A DNA stretch of 64,000 bases from Aureimonas populi (GTDB taxonomy: Bacteria; Pseudomonadota; Alphaproteobacteria; Rhizobiales; Rhizobiaceae), in NCBI RefSeq assembly GCF_017815515.1, contig NZ_CP072611.1:682001-746000 (forward strand). The letters run 5' to 3'. Shown one piece after another: positions 17,406 to 28,694 of the stretch. How positions within the stretch are numbered: position 1 is the first letter of the stretch; each line of letters begins with the position of its first letter. Under the pieces are notes generated by a model. The model was not told the origin of the DNA, ran no database searches, and was given only the letters and a program-made list of their open reading frames with translations. A program made the position numbers and the translations under genes.

Positions 17406-18241
17406 GCCGTTTCATCCTCGAGACGGCCGATCTCTCGATGGAGTTCCGGCCGCCGCGCAAGCTTCTCCAGCCCGCCCGGCCACCCGTGCGCGCCGTCGAA
17501 GGCGTCGACCTTCGCGTCGGGCAGGGGGAGGTGCTCGGCATCGTCGGCGAGTCCGGGTCGGGCAAATCGACCCTAGCCAAAACGATCCTCGGCCTCTATC
17601 GCCCCTCGCGCGGCGCGATCCTTCTGGACGGGAAGGAATCGCGGTGGAACAGCCGCCGCCAGGCCCGCCGGGAGCGCCGGGCCATCCAGTACGTGCATCA
17701 GGACCCCGGCGCGGCGCTCGACCCCTGGTGGAGCATCGGCCGGACGCTTCACGAGGCGCTCATCATCCATGGCGAGAAGGACGCGGCGCAACGCAACCGC
17801 CTCATCGACACGATGCTGGAGGCGGTGGGGCTCTCTCCCGAATTCCGCAAGCGCTACCCGCACGAGCTTTCCGGCGGGCAGCAGCGGCGGATCGGGATCG
17901 CGCGCACGCTGATCCTGAAGCCACGCATCGTGATCCTCGACGAGCCGACATCCGGCCTCGACATGTCCGTGCAGAAGACGGTGCTCACGCTCGTGCACGG
18001 CATCCGCCGGGAATTCGACCTCACCTATCTCTTCGTCAGCCACGACCTCTCCGTCGTCCGGCATCTGTGCGACCGGACGGCCATCATGAAGGAGGGGCGC
18101 ATCGTCGAGATCGGCGACACCGCCTCGATCTTCGCCGATCCCCGGCACGACTACACCCGCACCCTGATCGCCGCCGCGCCGAGCCTGCATTCGGAGCGCC
18201 TCGCGGCCCGCCCGTCCGAGAAGACCGAGGAACACCCGTGA
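17402..18241 (+). CDS. ABC peptide transporter ATPase, DppF-like
   Basis: Second ATPase of the peptide importer, 279 residues, starting in an ATGA overlap with the first. Walker A GESGSGKST is near residue 50, the signature LSGGQQRRIGIARTL near 160 and Walker B IVILDEPTSGLD after it. It completes the SBP-B-C-D-F set in the standard order. Its stop overlaps the GTG start of the HyuB-like gene, coupling transport to ring hydrolysis. Confidence 0.92.
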   Translation: MSRFILETADLSMEFRPPRKLLQPARPPVRAVEGVDLRVGQGEVLGIVGESGSGKSTLAKTILGLYRPSRGAILLDGKESRWNSRRQARRERRAIQYVHQDPGAALDPWWSIGRTLHEALIIHGEKDAAQRNRLIDTMLEAVGLSPEFRKRYPHELSGGQQRRIGIARTLILKPRIVILDEPTSGLDMSVQKTVLTLVHGIRREFDLTYLFVSHDLSVVRHLCDRTAIMKEGRIVEIGDTASIFADPRHDYTRTLIAAAPSLHSERLAARPSEKTEEHP

Positions 18242-20064
18242 GTATCGCACGATCCGCCGCCGCACCGGGCGCGAGCCCGCCGCGCGCCTGCGACCCCGTC
18301 GCGCTCGAAATCATCAGGGGCGCGATCGGCGCCGCGCAATCCGAGATGGAGGCGTTGATCGAGCGCACCGCGATCTCGGCCTTCATCCGCGAGAAAAAGG
18401 ACTTCTACACCGCCCTCTTCGACGCGGACGGAGTGATGGCCGTCGGTTCCCTGGTTCCGATCTTCGGCGACATCACCCGGCCGGTCTTCGACGTCTTTCC
18501 CCGCGAGACGATGAACCCCGGCGACGTCTACTGGTACAACGACTGCTACGCGTCCCGGGGCGCGGTCTCGCACCTCAACGACCAGGTGCTTCTCGCGCCC
18601 ATCTTCCACGAGGGCGCCATCCGCGGCTTCGTCATGAGCTGGGCGCATTTCGCCGACATCGGCGGCCTCCACCCCGGCTCCATCAGCCCGCAGACGACCG
18701 ACATCCACCAGGAGGGGATCATCATCCCCCCGACCCGGCTCATCGACAAGGGCGTGACCAACGAGGCCGCGCTCGCCATCTTCCATCGCAACTCGCGCTT
18801 TCCCGAGCAAAGCATCGGAGACATGAGCGCGCTCCTGGCCTCCGTCCGCCTCGGGGCGCAGCGGATGCTGGAGATCATCGAGCGTTTTTCGGCGCGCGTG
18901 GTCGAGGATGCGCTGGCCCAGCTTCTGCAACGCACACGGGGCCATGTCAGGGAGAAGCTCGCCCAGACCTTCGACTACGGCACCTACCGCTTCACCGACG
19001 CCATCGACAGCGACGGCCATGGGAGCGGCCCGATCCGCATGCGCATCTCGTTGACGCGCGAGAAGGGCGAGGACGGCCAGGACCGCTTCATCTTCGACAC
19101 GCGCGACTCCGACGACCAGGCGACGGGGCCGGTGAACCTCCTTCTCAACCCCGCCGTGCCCGGCATGGCGCTCGGCATCTATTTCCTCGGCGGGGATCGC
19201 GGACAGGTCATCAACGCCGGGGGCCCGCAGTCGCTCGACGGCGTGCTCCTGCGCGAAGGCTCCATCCTCCAGCCCCGCGAGCCGGCGCCGCTGGGCATGA
19301 GGGGGCTCACCATGATGCGGCTTCTCGCCGCCATCAACGGCCTCATCAATGTCGGTGGCGGGAGCGCGCCGGCGGCGCACTCGGCCTATGTGGTGGCGAT
19401 GCTGCGCGGCAGCTTCACCAACGAGGCGGGCGAGAGCGAGCGCTTCCTCCTCGTCGACGGACTCGGTGTCGGCTATGGCGGGCGCGACCATGCCGATGGT
19501 ATCGACGCCGTCTATTTCGTCGCCCAGGAGAACTACCCCGTCGAGTTCCTCGAGCTTTCCTACCCGGTTCGCCTTCGAAGCTACGGCATCGCAAGGGATT
19601 CGGGCGGTGCCGGGCGGCACCGCGGCGGCACGGGGATCGTGCGTGAGTACGAGATTCTCGCCGACCGCGCCAATCTTTCGATCCGCATAGACGGCGTGCG
19701 CAACCCTCCCTGGGGCGTACGCGGCGGCATGAGCGGCGGCAGCGGCTCGGCCATCGTCAACCCCGGCGCGCCGGACGAACGCACGCTCGATCCCCTCTCC
19801 GACGGCAACGTGCTGGGGAAGGGCGACGTCCTGCGCATCGTGACAGGCGGCGGCGGCGGCTTCGGCCATCCCTTCGACCGCTCGGTCGAAGCGGTTCTGG
19901 AGGACGTGCTCGGCGGTTTCGTCAGCCCCGAACGCGCCGAGCGCGACTACGGCGTCGTCGTCTCGCGAGGCGAGGTGGACGAGGCCGCCACCGCCGCACG
20001 GCGCGCGGACCGCCCCGCGACGAAGGGCTTCCATCGCATGGAGTATGTCGATGCCATCCGCTGA
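18238..20064 (+). CDS. hyuB: Hydantoinase B/oxoprolinase B family subunit
   Basis: Large subunit of an ATP-dependent hydantoinase or 5-oxoprolinase, expected to open a lactam or hydantoin ring together with HyuA. The start is GTG at 18238, in a GTGA overlap with the ATPase stop and with GAGG seven bases upstream; the product is 608 residues. Family sequence runs from DPVALEIIRGAIGAAQSEME near the start, through PGDVYWYNDCYAS and SWAHFADIGG, to the glycine-rich end (GSGSAIVNPG, VTGGGGGFGHP). The hydantoinase and oxoprolinase branches cannot be separated by eye; the adjacent racemase argues for hydantoin-like substrates. Cytoplasmic. Confidence 0.92.
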   Translation: MSIARSAAAPGASPPRACDPVALEIIRGAIGAAQSEMEALIERTAISAFIREKKDFYTALFDADGVMAVGSLVPIFGDITRPVFDVFPRETMNPGDVYWYNDCYASRGAVSHLNDQVLLAPIFHEGAIRGFVMSWAHFADIGGLHPGSISPQTTDIHQEGIIIPPTRLIDKGVTNEAALAIFHRNSRFPEQSIGDMSALLASVRLGAQRMLEIIERFSARVVEDALAQLLQRTRGHVREKLAQTFDYGTYRFTDAIDSDGHGSGPIRMRISLTREKGEDGQDRFIFDTRDSDDQATGPVNLLLNPAVPGMALGIYFLGGDRGQVINAGGPQSLDGVLLREGSILQPREPAPLGMRGLTMMRLLAAINGLINVGGGSAPAAHSAYVVAMLRGSFTNEAGESERFLLVDGLGVGYGGRDHADGIDAVYFVAQENYPVEFLELSYPVRLRSYGIARDSGGAGRHRGGTGIVREYEILADRANLSIRIDGVRNPPWGVRGGMSGGSGSAIVNPGAPDERTLDPLSDGNVLGKGDVLRIVTGGGGGFGHPFDRSVEAVLEDVLGGFVSPERAERDYGVVVSRGEVDEAATAARRADRPATKGFHRMEYVDAIR

Positions 20065-22090
20065 CATGTCGCTCGCCGTCGCCGTCGACATCGGCGGCAC
20101 CTTCACGGATGTGGCGCTTCTGGACCAGAACAGCGGACGCACCTGGCGTGCCAAGACGCCCAGCGTCCCCTCCGATCCGTCCATCGCCTTCATGAACGGC
20201 ATCCGCCTCGCGCTGGAGGAGGCGGGCGCGGCGCCCCGCGCGCTCGAACGCGTGCTTCACGGCACGACGGTCGCCACCAACATGATCCTCGAAGGCAAGG
20301 GCGCCCGCACGGCGCTCGTCACCACGCGCGGCTTCCGCCACGTGCTCGCCATCGGACGCCAGGACATTCCCCGCAACGAGAACCTCTACACCTGGGTCAA
20401 GCCGGCAAGGCCCGTCCCGGCCTCGCGCATTCTGGAGGTGGACGAGCGCATCGGGGCGGGAGGCATCGTCCTCTCGCCTCTCGACGAGGCGAGCGTGCGG
20501 GCCGCCGGCGAAGCCCTCGGGGCGATGGATGTGCAGGCGGTCGCCGTGTGCCTGATGCATTCCTTCGCCGAACCCGCGCACGAATTGCGATGCGCCGAAA
20601 TCCTGCGCGAGATGCTGCCGGGCGTCGCGGTCACGGCCTCGGTGGAGGTGCAGCCGGTCGTGCGCGAATACGAGCGCTCGCTGACCACCGTCCTCAACGC
20701 CTCCGTCATGCCGGGCGTCACGACCTATGTGGAGCGGTTGCAGGAACGCCTGCGCGAGGAGGGCGTCGAGGCGCCCCTCCTCCTGATGCAGTCGAACGGC
20801 GGGGTGGCGAGCGCCGGCACGATCCTTCACGCGCCTGCCTTCACCGCCCTTTCGGGGCCGGCCGCCGGCGTCGTCGGCGCCCGCGCGGTGGCGGCGGCCT
20901 GCGGCATACGCGACATCATCACCGTCGATATCGGCGGCACGAGCGCCGACATCTGCCTTATCCGCGACGGCAGGATCGGGCTGACGCAGACCGGGCGCAT
21001 CGGCGAATGGCCCGTGTCGCTGCCCATGGTGGACATGGTCACGATCGGCGCGGGCGGCGGCTCGATCGCGCGCGTCTCCGGCACGACGCTCACGGTGGGG
21101 CCCGAAAGCGCCGGCGCCCGGCCCGGCCCGGCCGCATATGGGCACGGTGGGACCGAGGCGACGGTGACGGATGCCCACGTCGTGCTCGGCCACCTGCCCA
21201 AGCGCCTCCTGGGCGGGCGCATGAAGCTCGACCGCGACGCTTCGTTCGCCGCGATCGAAAGGGAAGTCGCGGGCGCCCTGGGGCTCGACCCGATCGCGGC
21301 CGCTCGCGGCATTCTTGCGATCGCCGACAATCACATGGTCGGCGCCATGCGCGTCATTTCGGTGGAGCGCGGGCACGACCCGCGCGACTTCACCCTCGTG
21401 CCCTTCGGCGGCTCCGGGCCGCTGCACGGCTGTGCCCTGGCCTCGCTCCTCGGCATCCGCCGGATCATGATCCCGCCCGCGCCGGGCGTCCTTTGCGCCG
21501 ACGGGCTCCTGTCGGCGGATCTGCGCGTGGAGTTCAGCCGGACGCTGCCCAAGGCCGGGCCGCTCGCCGAGATGGACACGGATGCGCTCGTCGCCGAACT
21601 CAGCGACCAGGCTTCGGCCTGGCTGGAGGTCGAAGAGGTCGAACCCGCGCGCCGGCTCGTCGGCATCGTCGCTCTCCTGCGCTATCGCGGGCAGGGCGGC
21701 GAGATCGCGGTCGCCTGGGCCGGGGACGGCGAAGGCACCGAGGCCAATTTCCGCCAGGCCCACCGGCAGCTCTACGGCTTCGAGCTGCGGGTTCCCATCG
21801 AGCTTGTGACCTTGCGCGTGGAGGCGGTCGGCCTCGCGCACCGGCCCGACGCGCTCGCCCTGGCGGAGGGGCCGCCCGCCCTGCCCTACGACACTGTCCC
21901 GGTCCGTTTCGACGGCGGCGAGGCGCAGGTGCCCGTGGTGAACCGCACGGATCTGGGTGCAGGCGCGCGCCTGACCGGCCCGATGATCGTCACGCAGCTC
22001 GACACCACCACCGTCATCATGCCCGGCTGGGAGGGCGAAGTGCATCCCTCGGGCGCCCTTCTACTCACCGACAAGGGAGGCCAGGAATGA
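20051..22090 (+). CDS. hyuA: Hydantoinase A/oxoprolinase A family subunit
   Basis: ATP-binding partner of HyuB. The start at 20051 has GGAG seven bases upstream; ATG at 20045 is too close to that site and ATG at 20066 is also in frame. The start lies inside the end of the hyuB reading frame. The ASKHA-type phosphate loop VDIGGTFTDVALLD is near residue 10, HGTTVATNMILEG near 75 and a second nucleotide motif VDIGGTSADICL near 295. The C-terminal region resembles the hydantoinase A swivel domain. About 679 residues, normal for the family. Confidence 0.92.
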   Translation: MPSADMSLAVAVDIGGTFTDVALLDQNSGRTWRAKTPSVPSDPSIAFMNGIRLALEEAGAAPRALERVLHGTTVATNMILEGKGARTALVTTRGFRHVLAIGRQDIPRNENLYTWVKPARPVPASRILEVDERIGAGGIVLSPLDEASVRAAGEALGAMDVQAVAVCLMHSFAEPAHELRCAEILREMLPGVAVTASVEVQPVVREYERSLTTVLNASVMPGVTTYVERLQERLREEGVEAPLLLMQSNGGVASAGTILHAPAFTALSGPAAGVVGARAVAAACGIRDIITVDIGGTSADICLIRDGRIGLTQTGRIGEWPVSLPMVDMVTIGAGGGSIARVSGTTLTVGPESAGARPGPAAYGHGGTEATVTDAHVVLGHLPKRLLGGRMKLDRDASFAAIEREVAGALGLDPIAAARGILAIADNHMVGAMRVISVERGHDPRDFTLVPFGGSGPLHGCALASLLGIRRIMIPPAPGVLCADGLLSADLRVEFSRTLPKAGPLAEMDTDALVAELSDQASAWLEVEEVEPARRLVGIVALLRYRGQGGEIAVAWAGDGEGTEANFRQAHRQLYGFELRVPIELVTLRVEAVGLAHRPDALALAEGPPALPYDTVPVRFDGGEAQVPVVNRTDLGAGARLTGPMIVTQLDTTTVIMPGWEGEVHPSGALLLTDKGGQE

Positions 22091-23490
22091 GCGTTTCGAC
22101 AAGCCGGCCCCGGCCCGCGGGCCTCGACGCGGTTCGCGAGCATATCCGGCGCAACGAGCAGGACTTCCTCGCCCGGCTCCTGGACTATGTGCGCCATCCC
22201 TCGATCAGCGCCCAGAACAAGGGGATCGCGGAGGTCTCGCAGATCCTCGTCGACATGCTTCGCGGCCTCGGCATGGAGGCGGAGGCGGTCGAGACGGCGG
22301 GCCATCCCATGGTTCTGGGGCGGCGCGGCGATGATCCGAGAAAGCCGACCGTCCTCTTCTACGGCCATTACGACGTGCAGCCGCCAGAGCCCTTCGAAGA
22401 ATGGATCAGCCCGCCCTTCGAGCCGACGATCCGCGACGGCCGCGTCTATGCGCGCGGCGTAGGCGACAACAAGGGCCAGCACCTGGCCCAGTTGCTCGCC
22501 ATGGAATCCTGGCTGGCGGTGCATGGCGAGCTGCCCTGCAACGTCATCTTCCTCCTGGAAGGCGAGGAGGAGGTGGGCAGTCCGCACATCGCCGAGTTCG
22601 TGCGCACGCACGCGCACAGGCTGAAGGCCGATCTCGTCGTCACCTCGGACGGGCCGCTGCATATTTCGGGCCGGCCGATCGTCGTCTTCGGCGTGCGCGG
22701 CATGGTGAGCTTCGACCTCACGGTGCGCACGGCCGGCCGCGACACGCATTCGGGCAATTACGGCGGCGTCATGCCGAACGCGATCTGGACGCTGGTCCAC
22801 CTTCTCTCCACGATGAAGACGCCGGACGGACGGATCACGATCGAGGGACTTCACGACGCCATCCTGCCGCCCACGCTGGCCGAGCGGGAGGCGGCGGCCG
22901 CCCTGCCGGACAGCGTCGAGGACGTGATGGCCGAGCTTGCGATGGCAAGGCTCGATGCCCCGGCGGACCGCCCCTTCGCGGACCGGCTGATGTTCCATCC
23001 CACCCTGACGATCAACGGCCTGCACGGCGGCTATGGCGGGCCGGGATCGAAAGCGGTGCTGCCCTGCCAGGCCATAGCCAAGTGCGACATCCGCCTCGTC
23101 GAGGCGATGACGCCCGAGGACGTTCTCGACAAGGTCGAGGCCCATGTCGCGCGCCATGCCCCCGAGGTGTCGGTCGTGCGCCGCGCCGGAATGCTGCCCT
23201 CCAGGACGCCCATGACTTCGCCCCACGCCGATGCGCTCGTGGCGGCGATCATCGACGTCCACGCCGTGGCCCCCCTGCTCTACCCGGCCCTCGGCGGCAG
23301 CCTGCCCGACTACGTCTTCACGAAGATCCTGGGCACGCCAGCCTTCGTCGTCCCTTACGCCAATGCCGACGAGGCCAACCATGCGCCGAACGAGAACCTG
23401 AAGATCGAATGCTTCTTCAACGGCATTCAAACGGGCGCCGCGATCATGGCAAGGCTCGGCGAGCTTCAGCCGAATGGCGGGGTTTCATGA
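22087..23490 (+). CDS. M20 family dipeptidase/amidohydrolase
   Basis: A 467-residue cytoplasmic di-zinc peptidase that closes the operon. The ATG at 22087 overlaps the HyuA stop (ATGA) with GGAGG upstream. Metal-site motifs are clear: FYGHYDVQPP (His and Asp), YARGVGDNKGQ (bridging Asp), FLLEGEEEVGSP (catalytic Glu and ligand Glu), VTSDG and the C-terminal NEN region. An inserted dimerisation domain occupies the middle. In a hydantoin pathway it would cleave the N-carbamoyl or peptide product of HyuAB; overall similarity is to COG0624 dipeptidases rather than to strict carbamoylases. Confidence 0.92.
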   Translation: MSVSTSRPRPAGLDAVREHIRRNEQDFLARLLDYVRHPSISAQNKGIAEVSQILVDMLRGLGMEAEAVETAGHPMVLGRRGDDPRKPTVLFYGHYDVQPPEPFEEWISPPFEPTIRDGRVYARGVGDNKGQHLAQLLAMESWLAVHGELPCNVIFLLEGEEEVGSPHIAEFVRTHAHRLKADLVVTSDGPLHISGRPIVVFGVRGMVSFDLTVRTAGRDTHSGNYGGVMPNAIWTLVHLLSTMKTPDGRITIEGLHDAILPPTLAEREAAAALPDSVEDVMAELAMARLDAPADRPFADRLMFHPTLTINGLHGGYGGPGSKAVLPCQAIAKCDIRLVEAMTPEDVLDKVEAHVARHAPEVSVVRRAGMLPSRTPMTSPHADALVAAIIDVHAVAPLLYPALGGSLPDYVFTKILGTPAFVVPYANADEANHAPNENLKIECFFNGIQTGAAIMARLGELQPNGGVS

Positions 23491-23663
23491 ACCGATTCCA
23501 GGTGCCCGCCTGGCCGTCTCGTTCAAACTCCGGCAACGGGGTCCGCCGCCCGGAGGAGCGGCAACCCCGCCTTGCCGGACAGCTCGGCCCGGCTGCCAGC
23601 CTTCGCGGAAGTGGGGGAAGCACTCACTCCTTTGGAGGAGGAGTTGAATATTCTTGAGTTTCG

Positions 23664-24329
23664 TCAGCCCTTGGCCAATGCGTCCAGGGCAACTTTCGCT
23701 GCGTTGCCGACATGGGCCACGGCCAATGTCCGGGCCTTCGCGGCATCCCTTGCGACGAGGGCCTCCACCAATGCACCCAGTTCGCGGATGCTCTCTTCTA
23801 CGCGACCCGGCGCCTGCAGCGACATCGCGCGTAGAAGCATGATGCGTGAATTCAGGAAATGCAGGCTCGTGCCGAGCGCGCTGTTTCCCGAACCTGTCAA
23901 AAGGCTTTCGTAGAAGGCATTCTTGGCGCGGAGCCGGTCCAGGCTGCTCGCCCCGACCGATGCGGCCTTCAATGTGGCGAAGGCTTCTCGCAGACGCGCC
24001 TGGGCAGCGTCGTCGGCCGCTTCGGCGAACAGTTCGCTCGCCAGCCCCTCCAGTTCGGCGCGGACGCGGTAGATATCCTGCGCTTCCTTGACCGAGAGCT
24101 TGGCGACGACCGGCCCCCGGTGAGGCACGACCTGGACGAGCCCCTCGGATTCCAGTTGCCGCAACGCTTCACGCACCAGTGTACGGCTGACCCCCGTGAT
24201 CTCGCACAGAACGCGCTCCGGCATCCGCTCTCCCGGCCGGAAATGACCGAGCGCGATGGCATTGCGGATACTGTCCGTAACACCGTGCCGCAGAGGCGCG
24301 GCCTGCCTCTCCACTTTGAGATCGAGCAT
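23664..24329 (-). CDS. GntR-family transcriptional regulator, FCD subfamily (second)
   Basis: A 221-residue regulator with an N-terminal winged helix-turn-helix (ERVLCEITGVSRTLVREALRQ at about residues 38-58) and an FCD C-terminal domain. The start at 24329 fits the domain, although no strong ribosome site precedes it; the upstream in-frame extension is not protein-like. It lies 132 bases downstream of dctP on the same strand, but a hairpin and a promoter-like sequence separate them. Position makes the divergent TRAP promoter its likely target. It converges with the M20 peptidase; the 173 bases between (23491-23663) contain only a weak inverted repeat (ACTCC/GGAGT). Confidence 0.88.
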   Translation of the reverse strand: MLDLKVERQAAPLRHGVTDSIRNAIALGHFRPGERMPERVLCEITGVSRTLVREALRQLESEGLVQVVPHRGPVVAKLSVKEAQDIYRVRAELEGLASELFAEAADDAAQARLREAFATLKAASVGASSLDRLRAKNAFYESLLTGSGNSALGTSLHFLNSRIMLLRAMSLQAPGRVEESIRELGALVEALVARDAAKARTLAVAHVGNAAKVALDALAKG

Positions 24330-24376
24330 TGCATCTAGGGTCAAAAGGATTGTCCGATTGTGATAGCGACCCCGTG

Positions 24377-24404
24377 AATGTAGCGGAGCGATGCCGCCTG
24401 TCAA
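24377..24404 (-). promoter_or_regulatory. Candidate promoter of the second GntR gene
   Basis: Read on the minus strand: consensus -35 TTGACA (24404-24399), a 16-base spacer and -10 TACATT (24382-24377), four of six consensus bases. It starts immediately after the dctP terminator-like hairpin and lies 48 bases before the GntR start codon. Confidence 0.45.
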
Positions 24405-24409
24405 AATGA

Positions 24410-24437
24410 CACTCGCGCGGGTTGTGATGCGCGAGTG
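24410..24437 (-). terminator. Terminator-like hairpin after dctP
   Basis: Perfect nine-base arms CACTCGCGC and GCGCGAGTG around a ten-base loop, followed on the minus strand by TCATTTTG. It begins 25 bases after the dctP stop. The T tract is interrupted, so termination efficiency is uncertain. Confidence 0.55.
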
Positions 24438-24461
24438 CCGCAACGTCGAGCAAAATTCCGC

Positions 24462-25490
24462 TCACTCCTTGCCGAGAGCCTCGCGCACCTGTGCGACATA
24501 GGCTTCGCCGTCGATCCCCAGCTCCGAGGCCCGAGCATACCATGAGCTGTAGGCCGAACCGGCAATGTCGGGCGCGCTGGCCTCAGCCTTCAACTCGTCC
24601 GAGGCGACCCATAGCTCGGAGCCCAGCGATTCGATCCGCTCCACCGCGCGATCGATATAGGTCTGATAGGTAGCGAACGCTTCTTCCTGAAGCTCAAGCG
24701 CCGCGGTCTCGATCGGCCCCTTCAGATCGTCCGGCAATTCCGCCCAGGTGTCGGCATTGATGAGGATGACCCAGCCCGTCACGGGCGACATCGCCCAGTC
24801 CTGAACGTGGGGCGCCACGCGCGGCAACTCGAAGGCCGCCCCCACGCAGATCGAGGTGAAGACCCCGTCGATCACGCCCCGCTCCAAGGCGGGGGTGACT
24901 TCGGAGGTAGGCATCGGCACCGGCAGCGCACCGAGCGCGCTCATCAGCTCGGCGGTCTGCGGATTGTGGATGCGAATGCGCTTGCCGCGAAAGTCCTCCA
25001 CCGTATGGATCGGCGTCTTGGAGAACAATGCCGTGGGGCACCACGCGCCGTCGGCCAACATCACCGCGTTCCAGTTGTCGCGCCAGATGGTCTTGACGTC
25101 CTCGCGCCAGAACGCCTCACGCACGGCTACATACTCATCGATATCGTTGATGAGACCGGGCAGGTTGAAGATGCCCATGCGAGGATCTTCGGACGAGATG
25201 TAGGTGTGCAGCGCGGCGGACATGGGCAGGCGGCCGTCCCGCACGGCGTTGGCCACCTGGTTGGCCGCCACGAGGGAATCGCTAACCGTCACCTCCACGC
25301 GGCCCTCGGTCGCTTCTGCGATCCGCTCCGGCAGGCTTTGGGTCATCGCGGTATAGACGTCACCGGGCGACGTGATGACGCCCATGGTGAAATCATAGTC
25401 CGGCCTTTGCTGGGCGACGGCGCCGACAGCGCTCAGCCCCAGCCCCGCAGCGGCCGCTCCGGCCAACAGGCGCATCAAACCCGACTTCAT
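24462..25490 (-). CDS. dctP: TRAP transporter substrate-binding protein, DctP family
   Basis: Periplasmic receptor of a TRAP transporter, usually for an organic acid. The start at 25490 has GGAGGG about eight bases upstream and gives a clean signal peptide (MKSGLMRLLAGAAAAGLGL, cleavage near GAVAQQ). Length is 342 residues. The DctP fingerprint is present: LPMSAALHTY, WCPTALFSKTPIHTVEDFRGKR with the carboxylate-binding arginine region, IHNPQTAELMSALGA, then ERGVIDGVFTS. It is transcribed away from the membrane subunits at 25679-27766 across a shared promoter region, an unusual split for these genes. Confidence 0.93.
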   Translation of the reverse strand: MKSGLMRLLAGAAAAGLGLSAVGAVAQQRPDYDFTMGVITSPGDVYTAMTQSLPERIAEATEGRVEVTVSDSLVAANQVANAVRDGRLPMSAALHTYISSEDPRMGIFNLPGLINDIDEYVAVREAFWREDVKTIWRDNWNAVMLADGAWCPTALFSKTPIHTVEDFRGKRIRIHNPQTAELMSALGALPVPMPTSEVTPALERGVIDGVFTSICVGAAFELPRVAPHVQDWAMSPVTGWVILINADTWAELPDDLKGPIETAALELQEEAFATYQTYIDRAVERIESLGSELWVASDELKAEASAPDIAGSAYSSWYARASELGIDGEAYVAQVREALGKE

Positions 25491-25568
25491 CTTCCTTGCC
25501 CTCCGCTCGACTTGCGTGCCTGCGGCGCGCGGCTTCCTTGCCGGCACACCGCACCTCCACCACGCGAC

Positions 25569-25613
25569 TTATCGTGATACAAGCATACGATAATACATTC
25601 TGTTGCCTGTCAA
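25569..25613. promoter_or_regulatory. Divergent dctP/dctQM promoter with candidate operator
   Basis: On the minus strand a perfect -35 TTGACA (25613-25608) is followed after 17 bases by a poor -10, TCGTAT. An inverted repeat, TTATCGT at 25569-25575 and ACGATAA at 25587-25593 with an 11-base spacer, covers that -10. On the plus strand the right arm overlaps GATAAT (25589-25594), a near-consensus -10. A protein bound here could shut off both directions. The second GntR is the obvious candidate. Confidence 0.45.
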
Positions 25614-25678
25614 GCGATGGGCGTGTTACGAGACTGCCCGGGCGGGATGGATCGAGGCCCTGGCGGGAGGACGAGGGA

Positions 25679-27766
<2,088 letters not shown>

Positions 27767-27788
27767 CCTTCACCACGGGAGAACCATC

Positions 27789-28694
27789 ATGAGCCTGAAA
27801 CTCGGCTTCGTCGGCATCGGACGCATGGGCGCGCCAATGGCCCGCCGGCTGCTCGCCGCCGGCCTCGACCTCACTGTCTACGATCCCAACGCCGAGGCGG
27901 TGGAAGCCCTCGTGCGATCCGGCGCGAAGGTCGGCGGCAGCCCCGCCGCAGTGGGCGCGGCGGCCGAGATCGTATTCCTTTCCCTTCCCACGCCCGACAT
28001 CGTGCAGGCGGCGGCGCTCGGCCAGGAGGGGATCGCGGAAGGCGGCACCGCGCGCATCGTCGTCGATCTGTCCACCACGGGGCCACGCGGTGCCAAGGCC
28101 CTTGCCGCGGGGCTTCTGGAACGCGACATCGCGACCGTGGACTGCCCCGTAAGCGGCGGGGTCGCCGGGGCGGAAGCCGGCCGGCTGACGCTCATGGCCG
28201 CAAGCCCGCAAGACACCTTCGCCGAGGCCGCCCCCCTTCTCTCCCATTTCGGCAAGGTGACGCATGTCGGCACCGAGCCCGGGCAGGCCCAGCTCATCAA
28301 GGTCATCAACAATCTCATGTCGGTGACGGCCCTGGCCATAGCGTCGGAGGGCTGCGTTCTGGCGCAGAAGGCGGGCATCGATCCGGCCATGCTCATGCAG
28401 GTGGTCAACAGCGGCAGCGGGCGCTCCAACGCCAGCGAGGACAAAATCCCGAAATACGTGCTGACGCGCTCCTTCGATTTCGGTTTCGCGCTCGGCCTCT
28501 CGGCTAAGGATGTCCGGCTCTGCCTCGACGAGGCCGAGGCGCTGGGCGTGCCGATGATCGTGGGCAGTGCCGCGCGCCAGCTTCTCACCGTCGCCAAGGG
28601 CGAGCTTGGGCCGGAAGGCGACCTGACGGCCCTTATCCAGCCCATCGAGCGCTGGGCCGGCGTGGAAGTCGCCGGCGGCAAGGGCGGCGCATGA
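27789..28694 (+). CDS. NAD(P)-dependent beta-hydroxyacid dehydrogenase (HIBADH family)
   Basis: A 301-residue member of the 3-hydroxyisobutyrate/tartronate semialdehyde reductase family. Rossmann motif GFVGIGRMGAPMA is at the N-terminus, the substrate loop DCPVSGGVAGAEAG near residue 118 and the catalytic lysine in LIKVINNLM near 172. GGGAGA lies about seven bases before the ATG. It follows the TRAP membrane gene by 22 bases and overlaps the MmgE/PrpD gene by ATGA, so the imported compound is probably a hydroxy acid or becomes one. Exact substrate unknown. Confidence 0.9.
   Translation: MSLKLGFVGIGRMGAPMARRLLAAGLDLTVYDPNAEAVEALVRSGAKVGGSPAAVGAAAEIVFLSLPTPDIVQAAALGQEGIAEGGTARIVVDLSTTGPRGAKALAAGLLERDIATVDCPVSGGVAGAEAGRLTLMAASPQDTFAEAAPLLSHFGKVTHVGTEPGQAQLIKVINNLMSVTALAIASEGCVLAQKAGIDPAMLMQVVNSGSGRSNASEDKIPKYVLTRSFDFGFALGLSAKDVRLCLDEAEALGVPMIVGSAARQLLTVAKGELGPEGDLTALIQPIERWAGVEVAGGKGGA

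Noticed and set aside
23491..23663. Small open frames between the M20 peptidase and the second GntR
   Set aside because: Short, no ribosome site and no recognisable protein pattern; the stretch is treated as an untranslated convergent gap.
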